Part shown: positions 1-8,491 of the stretch, piece by piece
Layout: each line of letters starts with the position of its first letter
How positions within the stretch are numbered: position 1 is the stretch's first letter
NCBI RefSeq assembly: GCF_014695375.1
Contig: NZ_JACJOG010000004.1
Span: 32,001 to 92,821, forward strand
Direction: 5' to 3'
Source of the DNA: Coleofasciculus sp. FACHB-T130
GTDB taxonomy: Bacteria > Cyanobacteriota > Cyanobacteriia > Cyanobacteriales > FACHB-T130
Length of the DNA stretch: 60,821 bases
The notes under the pieces: model-generated
Database searches by the model: none
Told to the model about the DNA's origin: nothing
Seen by the model: the letters and a program-made list of their open reading frames with translations, nothing else
Program-made: the position numbers and the translations under genes

Positions 1-674
1 TCGCCGAACGCAAACGAGCAGAAGAGCAACTCAAGGCTTCGCTTAAAGAAAAAGAGGTGCTGCTGAAGGAAATTCACCACCGCGTCAAAAACAATTTACA
101 GATTATTTCTAGTCTGTTAAAGCTGCAATCTGCCTATACCAAAGAGGAACAGGTTTTGGGAATGTTCAAGGACAGTCAGAATCGCATTCGCTCGATGGCT
201 CTGATTCACGAAAAATTGTATCAGTCCAAAGACCTATCTAGGATAGACTTTGCTGAGTATATTCGCGACCTGGCAGGAAATTTACTTCGTTCCTACAAAG
301 CAAGCTCTCAGGCAATTACGCTGAAAACAAACGTTAATGACATTAACCTAAACATTGATACAGCGATTCCTTGTGGTCTAATTATCAATGAATTAATGTC
401 CAATTCCTTAAAACACGCTTTTCCAACGCCCAGTATCGATAAGGAAATTTGTATTAATATTTACTCAAATGGCAATCATCAATTTATTTTGAACGTCAGT
501 GACAACGGAATCGGTTTCCCGAAAGACTTGGACTTCCGGAATACTGAATCCTTGGGGTTGGAGTTAGTCTGCACCCTCACTGAACAATTAGACGGGACTA
601 TCGAACTTGATAGTCGTAGAGGGACAAGCTTTTTTATCACATTTTCAGAAATCGGCAACATTAGGAAGACATAA
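1..674 (+). CDS. Sensor histidine kinase, HisKA_2 type, C-terminal part (5' end outside window)
   Basis: The frame is open from base 3 with no stop, so the gene enters from upstream and only about 223 C-terminal residues are visible. They begin in a charged helical linker and run into the phosphoacceptor motif EIHHRVKNN, typical of HisKA_2 kinases. An ATPase domain follows, with N-box ([15 protein letters not shown]), G1 (DNGIGFP) and a short G2 (SLGLELV). A GTG at 57 is only an internal codon. The protein should autophosphorylate on the paired-His motif and pass phosphate to a receiver. The next gene starts 9 bp downstream and carries a receiver, so the two are probably co-transcribed partners. 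The sensing domains lie outside the window. Confidence 0.9.
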   Translation, partial: AERKRAEEQLKASLKEKEVLLKEIHHRVKNNLQIISSLLKLQSAYTKEEQVLGMFKDSQNRIRSMALIHEKLYQSKDLSRIDFAEYIRDLAGNLLRSYKASSQAITLKTNVNDINLNIDTAIPCGLIINELMSNSLKHAFPTPSIDKEICINIYSNGNHQFILNVSDNGIGFPKDLDFRNTESLGLELVCTLTEQLDGTIELDSRRGTSFFITFSEIGNIRKT

Positions 675-683
675 ATAAAAAAA

Positions 684-1811
684 ATGGCAAAGGAAAAAAT
701 TTTAGTAGTTGAAGATGAAAGAATTGTTGCCAAGGATATCGTAAAGAGCTTGCAACGCTTAGGATATAACGTTGTCGCTTCTGTTGCTTCGGGAGAGGAA
801 GCGATTCAAAAAGTATTGGAAATTCAGCCCGATTTAGTGTTAATGGATATTATGTTGAAAGGACAATTGGATGGAATAGAAACCACTGAAAAAATTCATA
901 AAAACTTCGATATTCCAGTAATTTATTTAACTGCTTATGCCGATAAAAAAACCCTGGAAAGAGCCAAAATCACAGATCCATTTGGCTATATAATTAAACC
1001 GTTTGATGAAAGAGATTTACATACTACGATTGAAATCGCACTTCGCAGACATTTAGCCGAAGCAGCAACTCGCGTAGCTCTTGAAAAAGAAAAACAATTA
1101 AGCGAACTTAAATCTCGCTTTTGGTTCATGGTTGCCCACGAATTCCGTAACCCGCTGACCGCAATTTTATCTTCTGCTGAACTACTGGAATCTTATAGCC
1201 ACGAATTAACAGAACTTAGAAAACGTGAGTATTTCTATCTTATTCAAACCTCGGTTCATTCGCTGAACAATTTGTTAAACGAAGTTTTAGAGTTTGGAAA
1301 AGCAGACGAAGGAAAACTAGAATGCAAGCCAAAACCCTTGGATTTAGTATGCTTTTGCCGGGATTTGGTAGACCATATGCAATTCAGCTCTGGTTCAAAA
1401 CATAGAATTATTTTCACCAATCAAGGTGACTGTACTGATGCTTGTTTGGATGAAAAACTGCTGCGGCATATATTTAGTAATTTGTTAGGGAATGCTATCA
1501 AATATTCACCCGAAGGCAGCAATATCTACTTTGAACTTTTGTGTGAGAATGGAGAGGCAGTTTTTCAGGTAAAAGACAACGGAATTGGCATTCCTCCAGG
1601 CGACCGAGAACTATTGTTTGACTCATTTCATCGAGCGACAAATGTGAGTAGTATTCCCGGTCATGGACTAGGACTAACGATTGTCAAAAAATGTTTAGAC
1701 TTACAGAGTGGAGAGATTGCTGTAAATAGTGAAGTTGGAGTGGGGACTACTTTTACAGTCATGCTGCCATTGAACATCTGCGTAATGCCGGAAAAAAACG
1801 TTCCTTCATAG
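684..1811 (+). CDS. Response regulator-histidine kinase hybrid (REC-HisKA-HATPase)
   Basis: 375 residues. Residues 1-120 form a receiver: acidic pocket VVEDE, phosphoacceptor Asp55 in LMDIM, and Lys105 in IIKPF. An alpha-helical linker leads to a HisKA domain with His152 in AHEFRNPL. The ATPase domain has N-box (LLGNAIKYS), G1 (DNGIGIP) and G2 (GHGLGLTIV), all intact. The kinase has no membrane segment, so it is cytoplasmic. The layout suggests a relay: the upstream HisKA_2 kinase phosphorylates the receiver, which tunes the attached kinase. The cognate output is not next door, because the following gene is thrB. The start ATG lies 9 bp after the previous stop. Confidence 0.92.
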   Translation: MAKEKILVVEDERIVAKDIVKSLQRLGYNVVASVASGEEAIQKVLEIQPDLVLMDIMLKGQLDGIETTEKIHKNFDIPVIYLTAYADKKTLERAKITDPFGYIIKPFDERDLHTTIEIALRRHLAEAATRVALEKEKQLSELKSRFWFMVAHEFRNPLTAILSSAELLESYSHELTELRKREYFYLIQTSVHSLNNLLNEVLEFGKADEGKLECKPKPLDLVCFCRDLVDHMQFSSGSKHRIIFTNQGDCTDACLDEKLLRHIFSNLLGNAIKYSPEGSNIYFELLCENGEAVFQVKDNGIGIPPGDRELLFDSFHRATNVSSIPGHGLGLTIVKKCLDLQSGEIAVNSEVGVGTTFTVMLPLNICVMPEKNVPS

Positions 1812-1837
1812 ATAGCAGGCTGTTAAACGGTAGAGTC

Positions 1838-1843
1838 TATAAT
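1838..1843 (+). promoter_or_regulatory. Possible -10 element (TATAAT) before thrB
   Basis: A perfect TATAAT lies 23 bp before the thrB ATG, in the 55-bp gap after the hybrid kinase. No convincing -35 hexamer is seen 16-18 bp upstream. It would give a very short leader. Weak call. Confidence 0.25.
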
Positions 1844-1866
1844 AGTCTATTTCGCAATTCGTTGAG

Positions 1867-2832
1867 ATGCATCCTGTTTCTACCGTTACCGTCAGCGTTC
1901 CAGCCACAACTGCTAACTTGGGGCCGGGTTTTGATTGCATAGGCGCAGCTTTAACGCTGTACAACCAGTTCAAGTTCACCCGCCTGGAAGCGGATGCTGT
2001 AACACGACTCAGCATTACGGTCGAGGGAACAGAAGCCGCACGAGTCAACACGGGTGCTGATAATCTGGTTTATCAGTCATTTGTGAAATTGTACGAGCAT
2101 ATCGGGAAAACGCCACCGGCTGTGCAGATTGAGATCGAGCTGGGTGTGCCCCTGGCAAGAGGACTGGGGAGTTCGGCGACGGCAATTGTGGGAGGTTTGG
2201 TGGGTGCGAACTGTCTGGCTGGGGCACCTCTAGATGAAAATGAGGTGAGAAGAATTGCGATCGCTCTGGAAGGACATCCTGATAATGTGGTTCCAGCACT
2301 GTTGGGGGGGTGTCGTCTAGCAGCGACGGGTTTGAGTGACGAACCGCACAGACACGGAGAAAGCAAAGAAGAATGGGCAATTTGTGAGATTCCTTGGCAT
2401 TCTGAGATTGTGCCAGTAGTCGCGATTCCGGATTTTGAACTTTCAACTGAAGAAGCGCGGCGAGTTTTACCAACTCAGTACAGTCGTGCTGATGCAATTT
2501 TTAATACAGCTCATCTGGGTTTATTGTTGCGAGGGTTGGAAACCGGCAGGGGTGATTGGTTGCGAGTTGCGATGCAAGACCGAATCCATCAGCCTTATCG
2601 GACAGCGTTGATTCGAGGATATGATGCTGTACGCTCGGCAGCAATGGCTTCTGGTGCTTTTGGGATGGTAATTAGTGGTGCGGGACCAACTTTATTAGCT
2701 TTAGCAGAGGCGGCGTTGGCACCGACAGTTGTGGAGGCAATGGCGGCGGCTTGGAAGGATGAGGGAATTATGGCACAAGTGCGATCGCTCTCGATTGACA
2801 CCCACGGGGCGAAAACCTCTAATATTTCCTAA
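1867..2832 (+). CDS. thrB: Homoserine kinase (threonine biosynthesis)
   Basis: 321 residues, normal for ThrB of the GHMP kinase superfamily. It phosphorylates L-homoserine to O-phosphohomoserine with ATP in the cytoplasm, the step before threonine synthase. The N-terminus shows the family pattern VPATTANLGPGFDCIG. The GHMP phosphate-binding loop is RGLGSSATAIVGG near residue 100. A C-terminal glycine-rich motif, GAFGMVISGAGPT, completes the fold. The ATG at 1867 is the natural start. The last 14 bases overlap the 3' end of a convergent gene on the minus strand. No other threonine gene is adjacent. Confidence 0.96.
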   Translation: MHPVSTVTVSVPATTANLGPGFDCIGAALTLYNQFKFTRLEADAVTRLSITVEGTEAARVNTGADNLVYQSFVKLYEHIGKTPPAVQIEIELGVPLARGLGSSATAIVGGLVGANCLAGAPLDENEVRRIAIALEGHPDNVVPALLGGCRLAATGLSDEPHRHGESKEEWAICEIPWHSEIVPVVAIPDFELSTEEARRVLPTQYSRADAIFNTAHLGLLLRGLETGRGDWLRVAMQDRIHQPYRTALIRGYDAVRSAAMASGAFGMVISGAGPTLLALAEAALAPTVVEAMAAAWKDEGIMAQVRSLSIDTHGAKTSNIS

Positions 2833-3244
2833 ATTGGTCACTCAGATTTTTGCGTAACTGCTGAATTTGTCGAGATTGATTTCTAGGTCCTGAAACAAAA
2901 ACGAGAACTTTATCCCCTTCAGGCGCACAAATTAAATAAGCTGACAGATTCCCAAATCGTCCGTAAGCTGCTTCTGTGATAACTCCTGTCTCTTGGGCAT
3001 TACTACTTTTCAGGAATTCAAGCGCATTATCCAGACAGTTGTTCTGGCTGGTATCGTCTCTCCGATTCGTCACTCGGCTGACACTGTTGGTTTCATTGAT
3101 TTCAATCCATTCGCTCCAGTTACTTGTAGTCATATCCGCTAAAGCAGGCATTGACTCATTTAGCAATCCCGTTTCCATACTTAAAATTGTGGCAATGACT
3201 AAAAACGAATTTGCTGTCTTTTTAAGACTAATTCGGTTCAACAT
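2819..3244 (-). CDS. Secreted small protein of unknown function
   Basis: 141 residues. The first ~36 look like a Sec signal peptide: basic start, hydrophobic stretch LVIATILSM, and a likely cleavage after ALA. The mature part carries two cysteines about 50 residues apart (NNCLDN and LICAPEG), which could form a disulfide in the periplasm. I recognise no domain. The C-terminus is basic and helical. Its 3' end overlaps the 3' end of thrB, so the two transcripts converge. No neighbour suggests a function. Confidence 0.7.
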   Translation of the reverse strand: MLNRISLKKTANSFLVIATILSMETGLLNESMPALADMTTSNWSEWIEINETNSVSRVTNRRDDTSQNNCLDNALEFLKSSNAQETGVITEAAYGRFGNLSAYLICAPEGDKVLVFVSGPRNQSRQIQQLRKNLSDQFRKY

Positions 3245-3356
3245 AAGTTAGGTCAACAAACGGGTGAATTAATGTCGAGTAATCGTAACCCTGTAAATTG
3301 ATTCACAAAATGCCAGAAGTTTTACGGAACTATTCACCTAAGTTAGGAAAGTAATT

Positions 3357-3872
3357 ATGGAGCCAATTCAAGTAGAAATTGAAGCGATTCGCACTCAGAT
3401 TGAGGCGCTCAAAGAAGAACGCGCCATCCTGAAAGTCGATCCAGTATTGCCAAGCTATAACACGCCAGAAGCAATCGTTGAGGCTTATCGTCGTCATGCT
3501 AGAGAAACAGCACAAATCTCTGCTGAAGTCAAGGGAATCGATGATGCGATCGCTGCCTTGGAAGCTAAATTGAAGGAGATCGGGCGATCGCAAGGATTGG
3601 CGCAACAGTTATTGCATGAGCGGACACAACATCCTCTCGCAGAGCAGGTAGAGGAAGGAAAACAACGCGCTCAGGATCGCGCTGAACGAATTAACGAACT
3701 GGCGGAGGAACTGAAGCAGGAAGTGCAAGCGCTCAAGGCGATCGCTGATGAGATTAGTCCCAGTTATTGGCAGTTATACAACAGACCTTTCATTACTGGA
3801 TTTAGCAAAATTTCGGTTCCCTACGTCCGCTCGGATAGCACTGTGTGGATGATTACGAATCAAGTCGTGTGA
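3357..3872 (+). CDS. Coiled-coil protein of unknown function
   Basis: 171 residues, dominated by Glu/Gln/Ala/Lys-rich heptads in two blocks, roughly residues 1-85 and 90-140. Together they suggest a long antiparallel or dimeric coiled coil. The C-terminal ~35 residues (from SYWQLYNRPF) are different: aromatic and probably a short folded tail. No signal peptide or membrane segment. The family is not recognised. The gene stands alone; 23 bp after its stop lies a palindrome that could terminate it. Confidence 0.7.
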   Translation: MEPIQVEIEAIRTQIEALKEERAILKVDPVLPSYNTPEAIVEAYRRHARETAQISAEVKGIDDAIAALEAKLKEIGRSQGLAQQLLHERTQHPLAEQVEEGKQRAQDRAERINELAEELKQEVQALKAIADEISPSYWQLYNRPFITGFSKISVPYVRSDSTVWMITNQVV

Positions 3873-3894
3873 ACGGGAAAAACATCTCTCTTAA

Positions 3895-3958
3895 CCCCTC
3901 TCCGAATCGGAGAGGGGCTTTGAAGATAGCTTGCGCCCCTTAGAAAGGTAGGAAGGGG
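3895..3958. terminator. Palindromes between convergent genes (copy of dispersed family)
   Basis: Bases 3895-3917 are an inverted repeat with 11-bp arms (CCCCTCTCCGA and its complement) around a single base. A second hairpin follows at about 3935-3957 (CCCCTT / AAGGGG). They sit between the coiled-coil gene and the M48 protease, which converge here, so a two-way terminator is plausible. The first hairpin belongs to a repeat family seen at least five more times in the window. Confidence 0.5.
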
Positions 3959-3984
3959 TGGACGGTTAGGTCTGGGAGCGCTGG

Positions 3985-4806
3985 CTATTTTTCCAGGTTC
4001 GCCAGTGTTTTCGGTAAAGGCAATCGCTTTTGTACAGGATAATTCCGCTGCTCAATTAAGCGCTGCAATTCTTTAACGCGCCTACCAGGGGCAGGATGGG
4101 AGGTCAAGAAATCAAAGTCTGCACCCCTTTTGCGACTCATTCGAGCAAAAAAGTCGGTTGCACCCGCAACATGACCGTAAGTTTGTTGCAACAATGTTAA
4201 GCCAAACTCATCCGCCTCAGATTCCTGAGATTGAGAGAATCGGGAACTGCTAACAGCTTGAACACCCGTCGCCGCTGCCGATGATAACCCAGCAGCATCC
4301 CCAAAGACAGTAGCGATCGCAATGGGTAACAGTAGTTGTCGCACCAACGCCCGTAAATGATCTCGGTGGGCGAAATGCCCCAATTCATGCCCCAACACCA
4401 TCATCAGCTCATTTTCCGATTCCGTCTGTTTCAGCAAACCGGCGTAGATGATAATGCGATCGCCCGGTAGCGCCAGCGCATTCACCGTATTATCGGGAAC
4501 ATATAGCACCCGATAATCTCGCTCTTGGCGTTGCTCGGAAGGCAACTTTGTCTCCAGCCTATCGAGCAGCTGATTTAGCGTATCTTGAGCCGGTGAGGGC
4601 TTCGCCAAGCGCTCATAAGCCGGGACAATGACGGCACCCAACTGTCGCTCCACGCTGGGAGGAATTACCCACACTAAGCTATTAATAAACAACCCCAGCA
4701 GCCAAATAACGCCGACGATAAATCCAATAAATAGCCCTAAGAGAATCAGTAACTGACGGTTATTGGGAGGTGGGTTGCGATCGCTCGATGTTGCAGTTCC
4801 AGACAC
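3985..4806 (-). CDS. M48-family membrane zinc metalloprotease
   Basis: 273 residues starting at a GTG preceded by a GGAG-type ribosome site. Residues about 18-50 form one N-terminal membrane anchor. The zinc motif is HELGH at residues 140-144, with the third ligand in the ESEADEFG motif further on. The catalytic domain ends with the family pattern HPAPGRRVKEL. This matches HtpX/Oma1/BepA-like M48 peptidases acting in membrane or periplasmic protein quality control. With a single anchor and no TPR repeats it resembles the short cyanobacterial M48 proteins. It is transcribed toward the coiled-coil gene, and no operon partner is seen. Confidence 0.9.
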   Translation of the reverse strand: MSGTATSSDRNPPPNNRQLLILLGLFIGFIVGVIWLLGLFINSLVWVIPPSVERQLGAVIVPAYERLAKPSPAQDTLNQLLDRLETKLPSEQRQERDYRVLYVPDNTVNALALPGDRIIIYAGLLKQTESENELMMVLGHELGHFAHRDHLRALVRQLLLPIAIATVFGDAAGLSSAAATGVQAVSSSRFSQSQESEADEFGLTLLQQTYGHVAGATDFFARMSRKRGADFDFLTSHPAPGRRVKELQRLIEQRNYPVQKRLPLPKTLANLEK

Positions 4807-4980
4807 TTCAGGCTTGCTCCAAAAACGCTATTGTTACTGCATTGCCTAGTTGCATCCGATATAGCAATGCATTGACCTTCTTTCTATTGCATCGTGAGTT
4901 ACCTGCACCGATCGCAATTCTCTATTTAGATGCCTTACAGTTCACCCCCATCCCATTTACCCACAGGGGTTCAAGATTCT

Positions 4981-5004
4981 CCCCTCTCCGTGAACGGAGA
5001 GGGG
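4981..5004. repeat. Palindrome of dispersed CCCCTCTCCG family
   Basis: Arms CCCCTCTCCGT (4981-4991) and ACGGAGAGGGG (4994-5004) with a 2-base centre. They are followed by the tail GGGGGTGAGGTTCC, which is also present in the copies near 30600 and 30730. It lies in the spacer between the M48 gene and the AIM24 cluster. Confidence 0.75.
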
Positions 5005-5102
5005 TTGGGGGTGAGGTTCCTTTCTATATTGCCCTTAAGTAAGAACCGACATAACGCGACCGTCTAAAAGTTCTATTTCGTGCAGTTACAGCAAGATTCA
5101 GC

Positions 5103-5798
5103 TTAGTTACTACTCTTAACTGGACGGAACGGATTCAAGAAATTTACCAGTGCATAAAGCTCACGCGACTGAATCCATAAACGCCCCTTACCCCGGAAGC
5201 GGCAAACTAATCCTTCCCCGCCCAAAATTCCAGTTCTCAGCCCTTTAAATGACAAGCCTCCCAACATTTCGACATTGTATTGTAACGAGTCTTCAAACGC
5301 CACAATATAGCCAGTATCTACTACATAATCACCGGCAACTGGAATTTCTACAATTGCCCCATAAGAACTAAACCAGATATCTCCTTGACCTGTTGCTCTC
5401 AGTAAAAATAACGCCTCCCCACTAAAGAAGCCCTTAAAACCTTGAAACTTAGTATCAATTTCCACACTAGGGTTAGCTGCAACAAAACCCGAAGATTGCA
5501 CCATCAATCCATTACCACTCAGGTAGTAATGCTGAATGTCTCCAGGGACTCCAGGCGAAACATAGAGTTGTCCTGCCCTTCCTTCAGCGGTAAATTCACT
5601 CAAAAATAAAGATTCACCGCCCAGCATCCGACCGATACCTTGCATTAAGCCACCTTTGACTTTGGACTTCATTTTAATGCAAGTATCCATTGCTGCCATT
5701 GCGCCCGATTCTACCAAGACAGTTTGATTTGCTTGTAAGTCGAGGCGTAGGGAAGCATAGGCTGGGGAATGCTCGATTTCGTAGGCAATCTCATTCAT
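5103..5798 (-). CDS. AIM24/TIGR00266-family protein, copy 1 (last of three tandem paralogs)
   Basis: 231 residues. All-beta protein of the AIM24 (TIGR00266) family, named after a yeast mitochondrial protein; its bacterial role is not settled. Family features seen: an early LVESGAMAAMDT motif, the glycine-rich GGLMQGIGRMLGGESLF, the central FSGEALFLL, then VVDTGYIVAFE, and a final GGEGLVCRFRGKGRLW. The AKAGGATT-like site before the ATG supports the start. It is the third gene of a co-oriented run (6625-7290, 5880-6557, 5103-5798) separated by 67 and 81 bp. That run suggests a joint, perhaps hetero-oligomeric, assembly. Confidence 0.88.
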   Translation of the reverse strand: MNEIAYEIEHSPAYASLRLDLQANQTVLVESGAMAAMDTCIKMKSKVKGGLMQGIGRMLGGESLFLSEFTAEGRAGQLYVSPGVPGDIQHYYLSGNGLMVQSSGFVAANPSVEIDTKFQGFKGFFSGEALFLLRATGQGDIWFSSYGAIVEIPVAGDYVVDTGYIVAFEDSLQYNVEMLGGLSFKGLRTGILGGEGLVCRFRGKGRLWIQSRELYALVNFLNPFRPVKSSN

Positions 5799-5879
5799 AA
5801 TAATCCTTTGCTAATTCCTTATTGAAGGATTGGTAATCGTTCAAAATCTATTTATCAATGACAAATTTCCACTCACTCT

Positions 5880-6557
5880 TTATCGCGGCGGAAGCTGAGA
5901 ACCCACTAGCACCCCGAAGGCACCTGGATTGTGAGTTTGGCAAAATACTCGACCTTGTCCTTGAAACCGACAAACGAATCCTTCTCCGCCCAAAAACGAA
6001 CCAATTAAACTGGAAGTTGCTTTTCTAATTTCAAAGTTCAGGCTTTTCTCAAATGCCACAATATGTCCCGTGTCAACGATATATTCGCCATTCACAGGAA
6101 TTTCATAAATCGCCCCAAAGGAAGAAAGCAGAACAGAGCCATGACCGCTAACATTTAACCAAAAAATTGATTCCCCAGAAAACAAAGATTTTAAGCCTTG
6201 AAATCCTAATTCAATATCAACATCTGACTCGCTAGCAAGGTAAGAAGCAGATTGGACGACCAGCCCAGATCCAGTCATTTGATAAAGTAAAATATCGCCC
6301 ATCAATTTGGGAGCTAAAAATACTTCACCGCCAGCCGTGGGAGAGCGAAAAACGCTCAAAAACAGCGACTCACCGGCAACCATGCGTTTCAGACCGCCCA
6401 AAATTCCGCCGCCTTTTCCTTGCCTTAAAGTCGTACTGGCATTGATATAACCGCTCATGGCAATCATCCTGCCAGCTTCTGCGACTAATTCTTCACCGGC
6501 ACCGAGAGTAACGCGAGCGATCGCGCTGTCCGGTTGATGTAAAACTTCCACATCCAT
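5880..6557 (-). CDS. AIM24/TIGR00266-family protein, copy 2
   Basis: 225 residues from the ATG at 6557. I prefer this start to an upstream in-frame GTG at 6584 because an AGAGGA site precedes it. The same fold markers occur as in the flanking copies: LVAEAGRMIAMSGYI, GGGILGGLKRMVAGESLF, LFSGESIFWL, IVDTGHIVAFE and GGEGFVCRFQGQGRVF. The paralogs keep the glycine-rich loops but differ strongly elsewhere, so these are old duplicates. Cytoplasmic by sequence, with no signal or membrane segment. Confidence 0.88.
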   Translation of the reverse strand: MDVEVLHQPDSAIARVTLGAGEELVAEAGRMIAMSGYINASTTLRQGKGGGILGGLKRMVAGESLFLSVFRSPTAGGEVFLAPKLMGDILLYQMTGSGLVVQSASYLASESDVDIELGFQGLKSLFSGESIFWLNVSGHGSVLLSSFGAIYEIPVNGEYIVDTGHIVAFEKSLNFEIRKATSSLIGSFLGGEGFVCRFQGQGRVFCQTHNPGAFGVLVGSQLPPR

Positions 6558-6624
6558 CGCTACAAATCCTCTTGATTTATGCACTCAGCAATTAGGTGAA
6601 AAAGCTATTACGATCGGCTTTTTC

Positions 6625-7290
6625 TTAACGAAATTTAGGACGTAAATATCCGACCAAACCCCCAATACTGCGAGATTGTAAATAAATTTCTCCTTGCCCC
6701 GTCAGCCGGTTGACTAACCCTTCCCCCGACGTGACAGAACCAAGCAAGCCGCCTGCGAGTCCAACATTCATTTTGATGCCAGGTTCGTAGGCAACTAAGT
6801 GACCGCTATCAACCACAAATTCCCCGGTTATCCGTTTTTGAATGATGCCGCCATAAGCACCGAAAAATACCTGACCTTGACCGCTTAACTTCAGCTTAAA
6901 CAGCCCTTCTCCTGAGATCCAGCTCTTAAAACCTGCCCACTGAACTCCCATTTTCACGCCTGGACTATGGGCAATATAAGCACCTGGTTGAAAGCAAATT
7001 TCTCGTCCGCCCCGCAAGTCAATACAAGCTATATCGCCAATGGTGGATTGAGTCAAGATTAAATTCAGAGGTTGCTGTGTATTGTTGGTAAAAACATTCA
7101 CAAAAAGGGATTCCCCACCAAAGAATTTCTTTAGCAATCCAGAGATTAAACCCCCTGAAAATTCCGTCTTTATCGACAATTTGGCATCCATACTGGTCAT
7201 AGCTCCCGCCTCAGCAGTGAGGCTATCACCTGGATTCAGGATGACAAAAATAGAGGCAAAGGCTGGTTTATAGCGAATTTCGTACTTCAC
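6625..7290 (-). CDS. AIM24/TIGR00266-family protein, copy 1 of the run (first transcribed)
   Basis: 221 residues from a GTG at 7290 with an AGGAGA ribosome site about 7 bp upstream; the frame is open back to 7320. Markers: LTAEAGAMTSMDAKL, GGLISGLLKKFFGGESLF, WISGEGLFKL, VVDSGHLVAYE and TSGEGLVNRLTGQGEIY. It heads the three-gene run and lies back to back with rsmA, about 210 bp away, so the promoters for both directions lie in 7291-7502. Confidence 0.87.
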   Translation of the reverse strand: MKYEIRYKPAFASIFVILNPGDSLTAEAGAMTSMDAKLSIKTEFSGGLISGLLKKFFGGESLFVNVFTNNTQQPLNLILTQSTIGDIACIDLRGGREICFQPGAYIAHSPGVKMGVQWAGFKSWISGEGLFKLKLSGQGQVFFGAYGGIIQKRITGEFVVDSGHLVAYEPGIKMNVGLAGGLLGSVTSGEGLVNRLTGQGEIYLQSRSIGGLVGYLRPKFR

Positions 7291-7502
7291 CGACAAATCT
7301 CCTGCTTGTGGAGGATGCAAACCTATACAAGTCTGGCAGAAGTTTTTCCGGTATCCAGATTTTTTTAAGAAAAAGCAATAAGTCGATCCGGGGCGACTGA
7401 GGCGGCTTGGCTCTGGATTTAGGGCATTATTTAGCTTTGGGGAAGCAGCAACTTGACCGCGTGGTAGGTTGGAAGGAAGACTGTAACAGCATCCTTTCCT
7501 CC

Positions 7503-8354
7503 ATGCGATCGCCTCAACCTCGAAAACAATTTGCTCAACACTGGCTGCGGAGTGACAAGGCGCTCAATCAAATTGTCGCCGCAGCGGAGTTATCCAGCAG
7601 CGAGTCGCCTGAGGGCGATCGCTCCGCTTCACGGGTCTTAGAAATTGGCCCCGGCACCGGCATCCTGACTCGTCGCTTATTACCTTTAGCTCAATCTGTT
7701 GTTGCGGTTGAAATTGACCGCGATTTATGTCAACTGCTGGCTAAACAATTAGGTAAAGTCGATCATTTTTTACTTTTGCAAGGCGATTTCCTTTCATTCG
7801 ACTTAGACGCTCAACTTGCTCCTTTTCCAGCGTTCCAACATCCCAATAAAGTTGTTGCCAATATTCCTTACAACATTACCGGCCCAATTCTGGAAAAGTT
7901 GTTAGGTACCATTGCCCAGCCAGCCGCTAAGCCGTTTGATTCCATCGTGCTGCTGGTACAAAAAGAAGTCGCACAAAGGCTTTATGCCAAACCAGGCACG
8001 AAACATTTTGGGGCATTAACCGTGCGGGTGCAGTATTTGGCAGAGTGCGAGTTAATCTGTATTGTGCCAGCCGGAGCATTTTATCCGCCGCCCAAAGTAG
8101 ATTCAGCGGTAGTGCGGCTGCGTCCGCGATTGATAGAACCGCCCGCCCAGAACCCCAAGCACCTAGAGAATTTAGTCAAACTCGGCTTTGCCGAAAAGCG
8201 CAAAATGTTGCGAAATAATCTGAAAAGTGTGGTTGAACGCGATCGCCTCACCCAAATACTGGAACAATTAGAAGTAAACCCTCAAGCCCGCGCCGAAGAC
8301 TTGGGCCTTACCCAGTGGGTTGCTTTGAGTAATTTGCTCAAGCCTAACGACTAA
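7503..8354 (+). CDS. rsmA: 16S rRNA (adenine1518-N6/adenine1519-N6)-dimethyltransferase
   Basis: 283 residues from the ATG at 7503. The open frame extends to a TTG at 7407, but the family N-terminus (RKQFAQHWL) starts right after this ATG. The SAM-binding loop is EIGPGTGILT and the adenine-N6 catalytic motif is NIPYNITGPI. The C-terminal RNA-binding part is of usual length. The enzyme dimethylates two adjacent adenosines in helix 45 of 16S rRNA, a late step of small-subunit assembly. It precedes ispE, a gene order frequent in cyanobacteria. A 137-bp spacer containing a long stem lies between them. Confidence 0.95.
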   Translation: MRSPQPRKQFAQHWLRSDKALNQIVAAAELSSSESPEGDRSASRVLEIGPGTGILTRRLLPLAQSVVAVEIDRDLCQLLAKQLGKVDHFLLLQGDFLSFDLDAQLAPFPAFQHPNKVVANIPYNITGPILEKLLGTIAQPAAKPFDSIVLLVQKEVAQRLYAKPGTKHFGALTVRVQYLAECELICIVPAGAFYPPPKVDSAVVRLRPRLIEPPAQNPKHLENLVKLGFAEKRKMLRNNLKSVVERDRLTQILEQLEVNPQARAEDLGLTQWVALSNLLKPND

Positions 8355-8360
8355 AGTTGC

Positions 8361-8451
8361 GGCTACACAAACTCTTGTCAGGATGGTGCGCGGACTGAAA
8401 AGATCGCTTGTTTGACTAAGCCTGCTCTCGTCAAACTTGGTTTATGTAGCC
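8361..8451 (+). other. Long stem-loop between rsmA and ispE
   Basis: GGCTACACAAAC (8361-8372) pairs with GTTTATGTAGCC (8440-8451) with one mismatch. It encloses a second hairpin, GTTTGAC (8410-8416) with GTCAAAC (8430-8436). It starts 6 bp after the rsmA stop and ends 40 bp before the ispE ATG. It could be a terminator-like structure, a processing site or a leader element. No T-run follows, so simple termination is doubtful. Confidence 0.4.
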
Positions 8452-8491
8452 CCAGTATGAGAGCCTGTGGGCATATATCTACAAAACCCTA

